From an uncultured Bacteroidales bacterium (lineage in GTDB: Bacteria > Bacteroidota > Bacteroidia > Bacteroidales > Paludibacteraceae), in the NCBI GenBank assembly GCA_946186915.1, contig CAMHOY010000006.1:53087-117086 (forward strand): a DNA stretch of 64,000 bases, written 5' to 3'. Shown here in pieces: positions 17,365-26,017 of the stretch. The notes under the pieces were generated by a model that saw nothing but the letters and a program-made list of their open reading frames with translations, was not told the DNA's origin and did no database searches. A program made the position numbers and the translations under genes. Position 1 is the stretch's first letter. Every line of letters begins with the position of its first letter.

Positions 17365-19180
17365 CAGCGCTGACGAAAGACCAGGTCTTGCTGGCTTGTG
17401 TTGTATCTCCTGTTAATAAGTCAGGAATATCGTTTCCGGTCTCTTGTTCCGGATAGACAATCATGTAACTGTGATTGCTGAAGAACCGTCCTAACATGTC
17501 CGGAATCTGCTCGAAGAGCGGGTTGTAGGATGGAGTGGAGGGGCGCGCATTAACCATCACAATCATGTCGTCCTGAGCCATCTGCTTGGCAATCATCAGT
17601 ACATCTTCCCAATCTTCCATCTCTCTATACGATGCTCGCAGGAACTTACCTTTGCGGCGGCAGAGGGCCTGAATGGTTTTCTGCGTGTCCTCGTTAGTAA
17701 AGAAGATCACACGCGCACCAATCTGGCTACTCAAACGGCGTATCAATCCGAAGCACGAGATGAAATCATGCTCTTTCTCTGCATAACGCGGAACGGCTAC
17801 GAGAATACGCGAGATGGTATTGATGGGTTGGGCAGGATGATAGATGATAGCTGCTTTTCTCTGACTGTTCACCAGTTGTTGGGCATCGGACCAATCGGAC
17901 TCGTTGGAGAAATCAGGTGTGTGCAGTTCGGCTAACTCACTCAGTTCGCGTAACTCATAATGCCGGTTCTCGGCAACCGTCAGCAGTAACCAGCTGTTAT
18001 CCGTCTTGTCGGCTTCCAAACGTGCCTGTTCTTGCAGAGCAAGAATCTTCGCCGCATACTCCGTTACAAACGATGCCGAAGTGCAGAGCACGAGTATCAT
18101 CAGCACTGCTGCATTCAGGATCTCGGCATTGAAGATACCTGTCTCGTAGCCGATGGTGACGATGGCCAGCGTGCCGGCTGCTGTCGCATGAGTCAAACCG
18201 AACATCAACAGACGTTCCGGACGTTGCAAGCCGAAACTGACTTGCGCTAACCAGGAGGCGATCCATTTGCCGGCCAGCTTCGTTGCTATCATCACCAACG
18301 CGATGATAATTGTTGCCCATCCGCTCCAAAGGAGCGAGACATCAATCATCATGCCTACTCCTAACAGGAACAGCGGTACGAAGAGGTTGTTTCCCACGAA
18401 GTTGATTCGTTGCATGACAGGGCTGAGGTTGGGGACTAATCTGTTGAGAGCCGCGCCGCATACGAAGGCACCCAGGATGCCTTCCAGCCCTGCCCATTCG
18501 GCCATCCATGCGGAGAAAACCATCAGCGTCATCACAATCAGAAAACCACTCGTTGCATCCGACCAACGCTTGAAGAACCGTTGGGCTATGAACGGGAAGA
18601 CGAGCAGAATGTTCAGCAGGGTGATGGCGATGCGGGATGCCTGCCGCCAGAAACTCAAGTCGTCCGTATAGACATAATGGCTCTTGAGGTATGCAAGTAC
18701 AAGAAGCGAGAGAGTGATTGTCAGCATAGTACCACCGATGGCGATATTTGCCGCTGAGTTTTTCTGCACGCCATAACGGCTGATGATAGGATAGGTCATC
18801 AGGGTGTGACTGCCGTACATCGCGCCGAGCAATGCACTTGTCACCCAGTTGAAACCCAACAGCAGACTTGTCGCTAAACCCAATACAAACGGGAAGATAA
18901 AAGAGTAGAAACCGAAAACGATAGCATTATTGCGTTGCTGCCGGAAATCATTGACGTCCACTTCGATACCGGCTTGTAACATGATATAGAGCATGCCGAT
19001 CTTGCCCAACGTCTGAATAGACGTGCCGCTTTGGATCAGTCCAAAACCGTAAGGGCCGACCAATATGCCGACAATGATAAATCCCACAATACTGGGAATA
19101 CGAATCTTACGGCACGCCATCGGTACCAATAAGATTGTTGCTAATACAAGCGCAATAATCGCAAGCGGGTTCGTTATCAT
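17318..19180 (-). CDS. CPA2-type cation:proton antiporter with C-terminal UspA-like region
   Basis: The protein has 620 residues. Residues 1-390 form a membrane domain of about 12 helices with motifs of the Kef/NapA-type antiporters (PSIVGFIIVGILVGPYGFGL, LEGILGAFVCGAALNRLVPN, GLTHATAAGTLAIVTIGYET). Residues from about 400 are cytoplasmic and resemble a degenerate universal-stress-like domain (ISRILVAVPRYAEKEHDFIS, RVIFFTNEDT, AQDDMIVMVNARPSTPSYNP). It probably exchanges Na+ or K+ for H+. The start overlaps the uvrA stop by 4 nt. Confidence 0.88.
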   Translation of the reverse strand: MITNPLAIIALVLATILLVPMACRKIRIPSIVGFIIVGILVGPYGFGLIQSGTSIQTLGKIGMLYIMLQAGIEVDVNDFRQQRNNAIVFGFYSFIFPFVLGLATSLLLGFNWVTSALLGAMYGSHTLMTYPIISRYGVQKNSAANIAIGGTMLTITLSLLVLAYLKSHYVYTDDLSFWRQASRIAITLLNILLVFPFIAQRFFKRWSDATSGFLIVMTLMVFSAWMAEWAGLEGILGAFVCGAALNRLVPNLSPVMQRINFVGNNLFVPLFLLGVGMMIDVSLLWSGWATIIIALVMIATKLAGKWIASWLAQVSFGLQRPERLLMFGLTHATAAGTLAIVTIGYETGIFNAEILNAAVLMILVLCTSASFVTEYAAKILALQEQARLEADKTDNSWLLLTVAENRHYELRELSELAELHTPDFSNESDWSDAQQLVNSQRKAAIIYHPAQPINTISRILVAVPRYAEKEHDFISCFGLIRRLSSQIGARVIFFTNEDTQKTIQALCRRKGKFLRASYREMEDWEDVLMIAKQMAQDDMIVMVNARPSTPSYNPLFEQIPDMLGRFFSNHSYMIVYPEQETGNDIPDLLTGDTTQASKTWSFVSAVKQRILQLMEKRQRL

Positions 19181-21822
19181 ATATATTTCCCTGTAATGCT
19201 TTTTTTATTACGGCGTATGTCCTCAATGGTTCCTTCCGCAACAATCAGTCCGCCGCCTCGTCCTCCTTCCGGTCCTAAGTCGATGATCCGGTCGCAGGCA
19301 CGAATGACGTCTGTGTTATGCTCAATGATAACCACGGTGTTGCCTTTGTCCACTAACCGGCGCAGCACGTTAATCAGCACTCGGATGTCTTCAAAATGCA
19401 GACCTGTAGTGGGCTCGTCGAGGATATATAAGGTCTTACCTGTAGAGGGTCTCGATAGTTCCGTGGCTAATTTGATACGCTGACTCTCTCCTCCGGAGAG
19501 ACTGGTAGAGGACTGACCGAGTTTGATGTAACCAAGTCCTACGTCCTGTATGGTTTTGATTTTTCGCAAGATAGTGGGTTGTGCCTCGAAGAACTCCACG
19601 GCTTGGTTCACCGTCATATCCAGCACATCCGCTATATTCTTTCCTTTGAACCGCACTTCCAGTGTCTCGCGGTTGTACCGTTGCCCGCCGCAAACCTCAC
19701 ACGGCACATATACATCCGGCATAAAATGCATCTGTATCGTCTTGTAGCCGTTTCCTGCGCATTCCTCGCACCGTCCGCCTTTGGCATTGAACGAGAACCT
19801 GCCGGCCTTCCATCCGCGGATTTTGGCTTCCGGTAACTGTGCAAAGAGTTCGCGGATGTCATTGAACACATTGGTGTAGGTTGCCGGATTGGAACGAGGC
19901 GTTCTGCCTATAGGCGCTTGATCTACATTGATGACCTTGTCGATATATTCGACACCTTCGATGTCTTTGTATGGTAACGGCTGTGTTTTGCTGCGGTAGA
20001 AACGCTGGCTGAGGATGGGGTAGAGTGTCTGGTTGATAAGTGAACTCTTGCCGCTCCCACTCACGCCCGTCACACACACCATCTTGCCTAACGGAATACG
20101 CGCTGTCACGTTCTTGAGGTTGTTGCCCGTGCAACCGTTTAGAGTTATATATTTTACATTGTCTTCTTTTAACTCTCCAACTTCTTTCGATTTCAAACTT
20201 TCAACTTTCAACTTGCCGTTGAGGTATTGCGCCGTCAGCGTATCTGTCTTCAGTAAATCATCCGGTGTGCCGCTAAACAGCACGTTTCCGCCCAAACGGC
20301 CGGCTTTGGGACCTATATCGACTATCCAGTCCGCCTCACGCATGATCTGCTCGTCATGTTCTACCACGATGACGGAGTTGTTCATGTCGCGTAACTCTTT
20401 CAGACTTGTGATGAGTCGCTGGTTGTCACGTTGGTGCAAGCCGATACTCGGTTCGTCGAGGATATAGAGTACATTCACCAAACGACTGCCAATCTGCGTG
20501 GCCAAACGGATACGTTGGCTCTCGCCGCCCGACAGACTCTCACTACTGCGGTTCAGACTAAGATAACTCAGCCCTACGGACTGCATGAATCTCAGACGAC
20601 CAATGATTTCTTTAATAATGGGTTCAGCGATGGCTTTCTGTTTGTCCGACAAGTCCGGCAAATCCGATATGTCCGACAGCACTTGAATCAGTTCGTCGAT
20701 ATCCATGTTCGCAAGGTCGGAAATGGAGTATTTGCCGAATCTGTAACTCCGTGCCTCCTTACTTAACCGCAGGCCGTGACATTCAGGACACTCGACCCAT
20801 TCGTCCTTGTCAGACTCTTCCGCATCTTCAGAGAACTCCGACAAACGCTCCCACCAGTTGTCTTCACGAATGGCGTCATCTATTTCGTCTTTGGTACTTG
20901 GTACTTCGTCACTTCGTACTTTTCCTAATCCTTTGCAGCACGGACACCAACCTGACGGGCTGTTGAACGAAAAAGTATGCGGGGCGGGTTCGGCATAACT
21001 CAAGCCCGTCTCCGGGCACATCAGGTTCCGGCTCAGGAACCGGACTTCTGAAGGCTGATCGCTCTCTACGATCATCATAATGCCGTTGCCTTGTGTCATA
21101 GCCTTGTCAACGGACTGCCGCAGTCGGCGCGCATCATTAGGCGTAGCGTCACCATTGAGCGATGCGCTCATTTCTTCATTTTTCTTTACTTTCAACCGGT
21201 CCACCACCACTTCGATGTCATGCATCTTGTAGCGGTCCAGTTTCATGCCCTGAGTGATTTCTTGTACCTCGCCGTCCACGCGTACATGGACAAAACCTTT
21301 CTTGCGGATGGTTTCGAATAACTCCTTGTAATGTCCTTTGCGCCCCCTCACTAACGGCGCCAATATCAAGATCTTCTTTCCCGCATATTCCCGCACAATC
21401 AGGTCTATGATCTGCTCGTCCGTGAATTTAATCATCGGCTTGCCGGATAGATGCGAATAGGGTGTCGCAGCTCTTGCAAACAGCAGTCGCAAGAAATCGT
21501 ACACCTCAGTAACTGTTCCAACGGTGGAGCGGGGATTCTTGGAAGTGGTCTTCTGATCGATGGAAATGACAGGACTGAGACCGGTGATTTTATCGACATC
21601 AGGGCGTTGCATCTGGCCGATAAAACCACGTGCGTACGATGAGAAAGTCTCCATGTACCGGCGTTGACCTTCCGCAAAAATTGTGTCGAAGGCCAAAGAG
21701 GACTTACCCGAACCACTGAGACCGGTGATGACAGTCAGTCGTTTTCGGGGAATGGATACGCTGATGTTCTTCAGGTTATGTACCCGCGCGCCTATGACTT
21801 CTATGTTGCCTTCGGAGTGCAA
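19177..21822 (-). CDS. uvrA: Excinuclease ABC subunit UvrA, TTG start, several loops built from tandem arrays
   Basis: The protein has 881 residues, slightly short for UvrA. Both ATPase heads are complete: [12 protein letters not shown] with [14 protein letters not shown], and [12 protein letters not shown] with [14 protein letters not shown]. The second zinc module is intact ([20 protein letters not shown]). In the first, the pair before [15 protein letters not shown] reads MCPETG, so one cysteine is missing, and the insertion domain is compact. It finds bulky DNA lesions for UvrB. No ATG is in frame upstream; TTG at 21822, in a 7-bp array, is the best start. Four inner loops are encoded by tandem arrays (20191-20215, 20645-20680, 20893-20921, 21041-21061). 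Confidence 0.93.
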   Translation of the reverse strand: MHSEGNIEVIGARVHNLKNISVSIPRKRLTVITGLSGSGKSSLAFDTIFAEGQRRYMETFSSYARGFIGQMQRPDVDKITGLSPVISIDQKTTSKNPRSTVGTVTEVYDFLRLLFARAATPYSHLSGKPMIKFTDEQIIDLIVREYAGKKILILAPLVRGRKGHYKELFETIRKKGFVHVRVDGEVQEITQGMKLDRYKMHDIEVVVDRLKVKKNEEMSASLNGDATPNDARRLRQSVDKAMTQGNGIMMIVESDQPSEVRFLSRNLMCPETGLSYAEPAPHTFSFNSPSGWCPCCKGLGKVRSDEVPSTKDEIDDAIREDNWWERLSEFSEDAEESDKDEWVECPECHGLRLSKEARSYRFGKYSISDLANMDIDELIQVLSDISDLPDLSDKQKAIAEPIIKEIIGRLRFMQSVGLSYLSLNRSSESLSGGESQRIRLATQIGSRLVNVLYILDEPSIGLHQRDNQRLITSLKELRDMNNSVIVVEHDEQIMREADWIVDIGPKAGRLGGNVLFSGTPDDLLKTDTLTAQYLNGKLKVESLKSKEVGELKEDNVKYITLNGCTGNNLKNVTARIPLGKMVCVTGVSGSGKSSLINQTLYPILSQRFYRSKTQPLPYKDIEGVEYIDKVINVDQAPIGRTPRSNPATYTNVFNDIRELFAQLPEAKIRGWKAGRFSFNAKGGRCEECAGNGYKTIQMHFMPDVYVPCEVCGGQRYNRETLEVRFKGKNIADVLDMTVNQAVEFFEAQPTILRKIKTIQDVGLGYIKLGQSSTSLSGGESQRIKLATELSRPSTGKTLYILDEPTTGLHFEDIRVLINVLRRLVDKGNTVVIIEHNTDVIRACDRIIDLGPEGGRGGGLIVAEGTIEDIRRNKKSITGKYI
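20191..20215. repeat. 7-bp array inside uvrA (TTTCAAA, CTTTCAA, CTTTCAA)
   Basis: It encodes part of [18 protein letters not shown] between the two ABC halves, a variable loop in UvrA. The same word family (AAAGTTG, AAAGTTT) forms the 42134-42149 spacer. Confidence 0.75.
20645..20680. repeat. Four-copy 9-bp array inside uvrA
   Basis: Units are TCCGACAAG, TCCGGCAAA, TCCGATATG and TCCGACAGC. On the coding strand they give a Leu/Ile-Ser/Pro-Asp triplet repeat ([15 protein letters not shown]). A 9-bp period keeps the frame whatever the copy number. Confidence 0.85.
20893..20921. repeat. 7/8-bp array inside uvrA
   Basis: Units are GGTACTT, GGTACTT, CGTCACTT and CGTACTT. It encodes [13 protein letters not shown], just after the first zinc module. 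Confidence 0.75.
21041..21061. repeat. 7-bp array inside uvrA matching pepT units
   Basis: CTGAAGG and CTGATCG follow CGGACTT. The encoded peptide ESDQPSEV is nearly the same as ESNQPSEV in PepT, although the proteins are unrelated at this point. Confidence 0.7.
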
Positions 21823-21849
21823 TTTAAAATTTAAAATTCAAAATTCAAA
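21822..21849. repeat. Four-copy 7-bp array between valS and uvrA
   Basis: Units are ATTTAAA, ATTTAAA, ATTCAAA and ATTCAAA. They fill the whole valS-uvrA spacer and touch the TTG start codon of uvrA. Confidence 0.85.
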
Positions 21850-21850
21850 A

Positions 21851-24523
21851 TTAGCCCTTGAGTGCTTTGATCGCTTCTTCGATGGAGGCAATACGGCTCT
21901 CTGCATCGGCTTTCTTCTTGCGCTCCAACTCTACGATCTCCGGTTTGGCGTTCTGTACGAAGCGTTCGTTGCCCAGTTTGGCCATGACGCCGCGGAGGAA
22001 GCCCTGTTGGTGTGCAAGGTCTGCTTCGAGTTTTTTGAGCTCTTCCTCAACGTTGATGAACTGATCCATCGGAATAGCGAACTCGTCTGTACCGACAATG
22101 AACTTCGCGCAGTTGCCCCTTCCGTCTGGGGTTTCCCCGCTTAACGGGGACACCGTCACATTTGCAAGTTTGTCCACAAGCGGGTTGAGATCAACAGGGC
22201 TGATAAGCGTCAGACGCTCTTTTTGGGGAATGTTCTTCGACGCACGCACGGCACGAATCTCCGTAATGACTTGTTTAAGATAAGCGCAATGGTCTAGGAT
22301 GAGTCCGTGTTGAGTCCGTGTTGAGTCCGTGTTGAGTCCGATTCGATTCTCTCTCGATAGTGTCTCGTTAGTCTGATTAGCCACCATAATAGACTCGCCC
22401 GGTTTGCGTTCGTAGAGGTTCTGCCAGAGTTCCTCGGTGATGAACGGCATGAAGGGGTGGAGGAGTACAAGCAGGCGTTCGAAGAAAGCGAGGGTTGCTT
22501 CGTACGTAGCGCGGTCGATGGGCTGCTGGTAAGCGGGTTTGATCATCTCGAGATACCAGCCGCTGAACTCGTCGCAGTAGAGTTTGTAGATCTCCATGAG
22601 CGCCTCGGAGAGACGATATTTGGAAAAGAGGTCGGCTATTTCTTCGGATGTCTCGTCCAGTTTGGCGTCGAACCATTCAATCGCGTATTTGCTGGTTTCG
22701 GGTTGCGGGATGTCTGCAATTTCAAGACCTTTGACCATACGGAAACAGTTCCAGATCTTGTTGCAGAAGTTACGTCCCTGCTCGCAGAGGGCATCATCAT
22801 AGAGGATGTCGTTTCCTGCCGGTGCAGAGAGCAGAATACCCATACGCACGCCATCGGCTCCGAAGCGCTCGATGAGATCCAGCGGATCAGGGCTGTTACC
22901 AAGACTCTTGGACATCTTACGACCGAGTTTGTCGCGCACGATACCGGTAAAATAGACGTGCTTGAACGGCATCTTGCCGACGTACTCATAACCCGCCATA
23001 ATCATACGGGCTACCCAGAAGAAGATGATATCCGGTCCTGTTACGAGGTCTGCGGTCGGGTAGTAGTAGTTGATCTCTTTGTTGTCGGGATGTTCAATGC
23101 CGTCGAACAAGGAGATTGGCCACAACCATGAGCTGAACCAGGTATCCAAAGCTCCCTCATCTTGTACATAGTTGCCTTCGGGCTTCGTCTCCGAAACGAT
23201 GATCTTGTCGTCCGGGTAGTTCTCAAGGCCGGTTTGTGCCAACAGGTCGGCATCGTAGTATGCCGGAATGCGGTGACCCCACCAGAGTTGACGGGAAATA
23301 CACCAGTCTTTGATATTTTCGAGCCAGTTGCGGTAGGTGTTTTTGTATTTGGAGGGATAGAAGACGATGTCGTCGTTCATTACCGGCGGGAGTGCGATGT
23401 CGGCAAAATGCTGCATCTTCACGAACCACTGGAGACTCAAACGCGGCTCGATAGGTACGTTTGTGCGCTCGGAGTAACCGACTTTGTTGTCGTAGTCCTC
23501 GATTTTCTCCACGAGGTTAAGCGCCTTGAGATCTTCGACAATCTGTTTGCGGCAGTCGAAACGGTCCATGCCGTGGTACTTGCGTACGTTCGGCTGCAAC
23601 TCTTCCTCCACCGTGTCCATGTTGAGGTGTGCGTCCGGCGTGAAGATGTCGATGGTCTTCAAATTATATTTCTGACCCAGAGCGTAATCGTTCACGTCGT
23701 GTGCCGGCGTCACTTTGAGGCAACCGGTTCCGAAACCAATCTCCACGTAGCGGTCCTCGATGATCGGGATCACACGACCGACACCCGGAACGATGACGTG
23801 CTTGCCTTTGAGCCACTGGTTCTTCTCCTCTTTGGGGTTGATACAAACGGCTATATCGCCGAAGATGGTCTCCGGACGGGTGGTAGCGACGATGGCATAT
23901 TTGCCCGGCTCTTCTGCCACTTTGTAGCGCAGATAGTAGAACTTGTTATGCTCGTCGTGGTAGATCACTTCCTCGTCGGAAAGGGCTGTCTGACGCTCCG
24001 GGTCCCAATTGACCATACGCAGACCGCGATAGATAAGACCTTTCTTATAGAGGTCGCAGAACACTTTGATGACGGCTTTGGAACGCGTCTCATCCATCGT
24101 AAAGGCTGTCCGGTCCCAGTCGCATGAACAACCGAGTTTGCGGAGCTGTTTGAGGATGATGCCTCCGTGCTCGTCCGTCCAGTCCCAGGCGTGTTTGAGG
24201 AACTGTTCGCGGGTCAGATCGGACTTGTTGATGCCTTGTTCTTTAAGGCGTTTGATCACCTTTGCCTCGGTGGCAATGGACGCATGGTCGGTGCCCGGCA
24301 CCCAACAAGCGTTCTTGCCTTCCAGACGTGCACGGCGAACGAGGATGTCCTGAATCGTCTCGTTGAGGACGTGTCCCATATGCAGCACACCCGTTACATT
24401 GGGCGGCGGAATAACGATGGTATAAGGTTCGCGGCCGTCAGGCTCGGAATGAAAAAGACCTTTGTCCAGCCAGTATTGGTACCAGCGGGCTTCAATGTCT
24501 GTAGGATTGTACTTTGATTCCAT
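21851..24523 (-). CDS. valS: Valyl-tRNA synthetase
   Basis: The protein has 890 residues. The class I motifs are [19 protein letters not shown] (HIGH form HMGH) and [13 protein letters not shown] (KMSKS). The editing domain lies between them ([15 protein letters not shown]), and the anticodon-binding and C-terminal coiled-coil regions ([20 protein letters not shown]) follow. Two in-frame insertions are unusual: [11 protein letters not shown] is encoded by an 11-bp tandem repeat at 22300-22343, and [14 protein letters not shown] by a GC-rich palindromic segment near 22116-22155. Both fall in C-terminal linker regions. It sits 12 nt downstream of the barrel gene in the same operon. Confidence 0.96.
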   Translation of the reverse strand: MESKYNPTDIEARWYQYWLDKGLFHSEPDGREPYTIVIPPPNVTGVLHMGHVLNETIQDILVRRARLEGKNACWVPGTDHASIATEAKVIKRLKEQGINKSDLTREQFLKHAWDWTDEHGGIILKQLRKLGCSCDWDRTAFTMDETRSKAVIKVFCDLYKKGLIYRGLRMVNWDPERQTALSDEEVIYHDEHNKFYYLRYKVAEEPGKYAIVATTRPETIFGDIAVCINPKEEKNQWLKGKHVIVPGVGRVIPIIEDRYVEIGFGTGCLKVTPAHDVNDYALGQKYNLKTIDIFTPDAHLNMDTVEEELQPNVRKYHGMDRFDCRKQIVEDLKALNLVEKIEDYDNKVGYSERTNVPIEPRLSLQWFVKMQHFADIALPPVMNDDIVFYPSKYKNTYRNWLENIKDWCISRQLWWGHRIPAYYDADLLAQTGLENYPDDKIIVSETKPEGNYVQDEGALDTWFSSWLWPISLFDGIEHPDNKEINYYYPTADLVTGPDIIFFWVARMIMAGYEYVGKMPFKHVYFTGIVRDKLGRKMSKSLGNSPDPLDLIERFGADGVRMGILLSAPAGNDILYDDALCEQGRNFCNKIWNCFRMVKGLEIADIPQPETSKYAIEWFDAKLDETSEEIADLFSKYRLSEALMEIYKLYCDEFSGWYLEMIKPAYQQPIDRATYEATLAFFERLLVLLHPFMPFITEELWQNLYERKPGESIMVANQTNETLSRENRIGLNTDSTRTQHGLILDHCAYLKQVITEIRAVRASKNIPQKERLTLISPVDLNPLVDKLANVTVSPLSGETPDGRGNCAKFIVGTDEFAIPMDQFINVEEELKKLEADLAHQQGFLRGVMAKLGNERFVQNAKPEIVELERKKKADAESRIASIEEAIKALKG
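22116..22155. repeat. GC-rich palindromic insert inside valS
   Basis: CCCCG (22135-22139) and CGGGG (22145-22149) form a 5-bp stem, extended by one T-A pair, around the loop CTTAA. A second possible hairpin uses CCCC (22116-22119) with GGGG (22128-22131). The segment encodes [13 protein letters not shown] in ValS, which looks like an insertion compared with the family. Confidence 0.6.
22300..22343. repeat. Four-copy 11-bp tandem repeat inside valS
   Basis: Three exact units TGAGTCCGTGT at 22300-22310, 22311-22321 and 22322-22332 are followed by TGAGTCCGATT at 22333-22343. Loss or gain of one unit would shift the valS frame; three units keep it. Confidence 0.95.
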
Positions 24524-24535
24524 ATATGTTGTATT

Positions 24536-25423
24536 TTATTGTTTGCGACTATCGTGTCGTTTGGAGTAATAAAGCCAGGTCACACCGAAACCGAAGTAAC
24601 AGTTGTTCTTCGGACCGCACACTTCCGGCAGGGTGTGATAGCAGTTGAATCCGGCGTACGCATCCAGTTGTACGCGGGGAATAGGCGAGTACGTCACGCC
24701 GAAATCGATATTCACGTCGTAAGCCGTGGAGTACCCGAACAAGGCAGCATTGACGTCGCAGTCGAAGTAGTCGTAGTTCTCAACAAAGAACCCTAACTTG
24801 TCCGTGGCTTCGAAGTCAAGGCCGAAAGCCACGAAGAAATCCGGCATCGGAGCCCATTCACGCCAGTGGGTGCCGAACTCATACTCGACGGTCAGCCAGT
24901 CCGTGATATCATTCTCAAAGAGCAGGTCCGCTGTACCGGCAATAGGCATCCTGTCCGCCATTTGCTTTGTCAGCGGTAGGCCGACATTGAGCATTAGACT
25001 CGTGCGGGGAATCCAATGCAGACGCGGTTCCTCTGAGCCGGGCCATAACATCAACTTGGTACCTATACACAACGGCTCTGTGTAGTAAAAACCTTCGTCT
25101 GCTGACTGCGGATCGCCATCCGGATGATCGGAGAGCGCCAAGCCGCCGGTATATTCCAAACGTAACTCCGCCCGCTCGTGCAATCCGAAACGGAAGAGGG
25201 TAGTAGGTAGGGTCAATACATGAAGACCCGGTATGTGCATCACCTCGAGTCCCGTTTCCCATTGAAAAACACCGAAATCCAACACATTGGTTCCTGTTCC
25301 GGCTCCCGGACGATCCGCCTCCGCGTGCAACGTGTGATGCTCCGCATACACCGAAAGCGGCAGGAATAACATGCCTGTCAGGGCATAAATCAAACGCTTA
25401 TATATTGCTCTCTTCGTGCGCAT
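24536..25423 (-). CDS. Predicted outer-membrane beta-barrel protein (transporter/MetA-degradation-like family)
   Basis: I start at the ATG ending at 25423, since an upstream in-frame start (25480) lies before the promoter. The 295-residue protein has a signal peptide (RLIYALTGMLFLPLSVYA) and a series of amphipathic strands with alternating residues (LDFGVFQWETGLEVMHI, HERAELRLEYTGGLAL, WLTVEYEFGTHW, NCYFGFGVTWLYY). This resembles the family annotated as transporter or phenol MetA-pathway-like proteins. It leads a minus operon with valS, uvrA and the antiporter. Substrate is unknown. Confidence 0.72.
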   Translation of the reverse strand: MRTKRAIYKRLIYALTGMLFLPLSVYAEHHTLHAEADRPGAGTGTNVLDFGVFQWETGLEVMHIPGLHVLTLPTTLFRFGLHERAELRLEYTGGLALSDHPDGDPQSADEGFYYTEPLCIGTKLMLWPGSEEPRLHWIPRTSLMLNVGLPLTKQMADRMPIAGTADLLFENDITDWLTVEYEFGTHWREWAPMPDFFVAFGLDFEATDKLGFFVENYDYFDCDVNAALFGYSTAYDVNIDFGVTYSPIPRVQLDAYAGFNCYHTLPEVCGPKNNCYFGFGVTWLYYSKRHDSRKQ

Positions 25424-25438
25424 TTCAAAAATCGGGCA

Positions 25439-25470
25439 CAAAAGTACTAAAAAAAAATGACATACGCAAG
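25439..25470 (-). promoter_or_regulatory. Promoter of the barrel-valS-uvrA-antiporter operon
   Basis: Reading leftwards: -33 CTTG (complement of 25467-25470), 20 nt beginning CGTATGTCA, then -7 TACTTTTG (complement of 25439-25446). The -33 box sits in CATACGC-AA-GCGTATG (25461-25476). The leader is only about 10 nt. Confidence 0.88.
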
Positions 25471-25510
25471 CGTATGCCATTAAATTTGCAATTTTGTTGC
25501 TTGTTTTTTG

Positions 25511-25565
25511 CTATGTATCCGCTGTTTTTCTGCTGTGCATCCGCTGTTTGTCTGCTGTGTATCCG
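25511..25565. repeat. Five-copy 11-bp array in the barrel-gyrA intergenic region
   Basis: Units alternate in two types: CTATGTATCCG, CTGTTTTTCTG, CTGTGCATCCG, CTGTTTGTCTG, CTGTGTATCCG. The 594-bp interval 25424-26017 has no convincing gene. It holds this array, the next one, three promoters and a small hairpin. Confidence 0.92.
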
Positions 25566-25583
25566 CACCTTTCATGCTTCCAA

Positions 25584-25627
25584 ACACGAACTATACACGA
25601 ATTATTGACGAATTATACACGAACTAT
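25584..25627. repeat. Four-copy 11-bp array in the barrel-gyrA intergenic region
   Basis: Units are ACACGAACTAT, ACACGAATTAT, TGACGAATTAT and ACACGAACTAT, contiguous and exact in length. Confidence 0.92.
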
Positions 25628-25718
25628 TAAGACAATCTGCAGCCACTCACACGAAGAGGAGACGCCATTTAGTGGGCAGGGGTAATAAAGATATTTTCCT
25701 GCCTAAGAAATCCGATGG

Positions 25719-25751
25719 CAAAGGTACGAAAAAATTTTTGACATATGCAAA
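25719..25751 (-). promoter_or_regulatory. Orphan minus-strand promoter
   Basis: Reading leftwards: -33 TTTG (complement of 25748-25751), 21 nt beginning CATATGTCA, then -7 TACCTTTG (complement of 25719-25726). The next gene downstream starts almost 300 nt away and has its own promoter, so this one may make a longer leader or a small RNA running through the 11-bp arrays. A GGCAGG/CCTGCC hairpin lies at about 25674-25703. Confidence 0.7.
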
Positions 25752-25898
25752 TTTATTTGTTGAAACAGTTCAAAAACTTTGCTCTCTGAGCGATTGGTGA
25801 TTGACTGTCGAGGGGGTGTCGGTAGAAGGAAGAAAATGCGTTAAAATGCAGGAAAATGGGCAAAAAACGTATAAAAATGAAAAAAAGTGTCATGCGCG

Positions 25899-25930
25899 CT
25901 TGCGTATATGAAAAAAAAATAGTAATTTTG
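25899..25930 (+). promoter_or_regulatory. Promoter of the gyrA operon
   Basis: The -33 CTTG is at 25899-25902, then 20 nt beginning CGTATATGAAAAAAAA, then -7 TAATTTTG at 25923-25930 followed by CAGC. The leader to gyrA is about 80 nt. Confidence 0.88.
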
Positions 25931-26017
25931 CAGCGCAAAATGTGTGAGCGTAAACAACGAAGCTCAAAACTGCGCTAAACGCAATAAACGTGAAAAAATA
26001 AACAAATTTATATAACA

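Noticed and set aside
21851..24523. valS as a frameshifted pseudogene because of the 11-bp repeat
   Set aside because: The frame stays open over 890 residues and all catalytic motifs are intact.
25511..25627. 11-bp arrays as a CRISPR array
   Set aside because: Units are contiguous with no spacers and far shorter than CRISPR repeats; no cas genes are present.
25753..25938. 61-codon minus ORF in front of gyrA
   Set aside because: It covers the gyrA promoter and consists of A+T-rich low-complexity residues.
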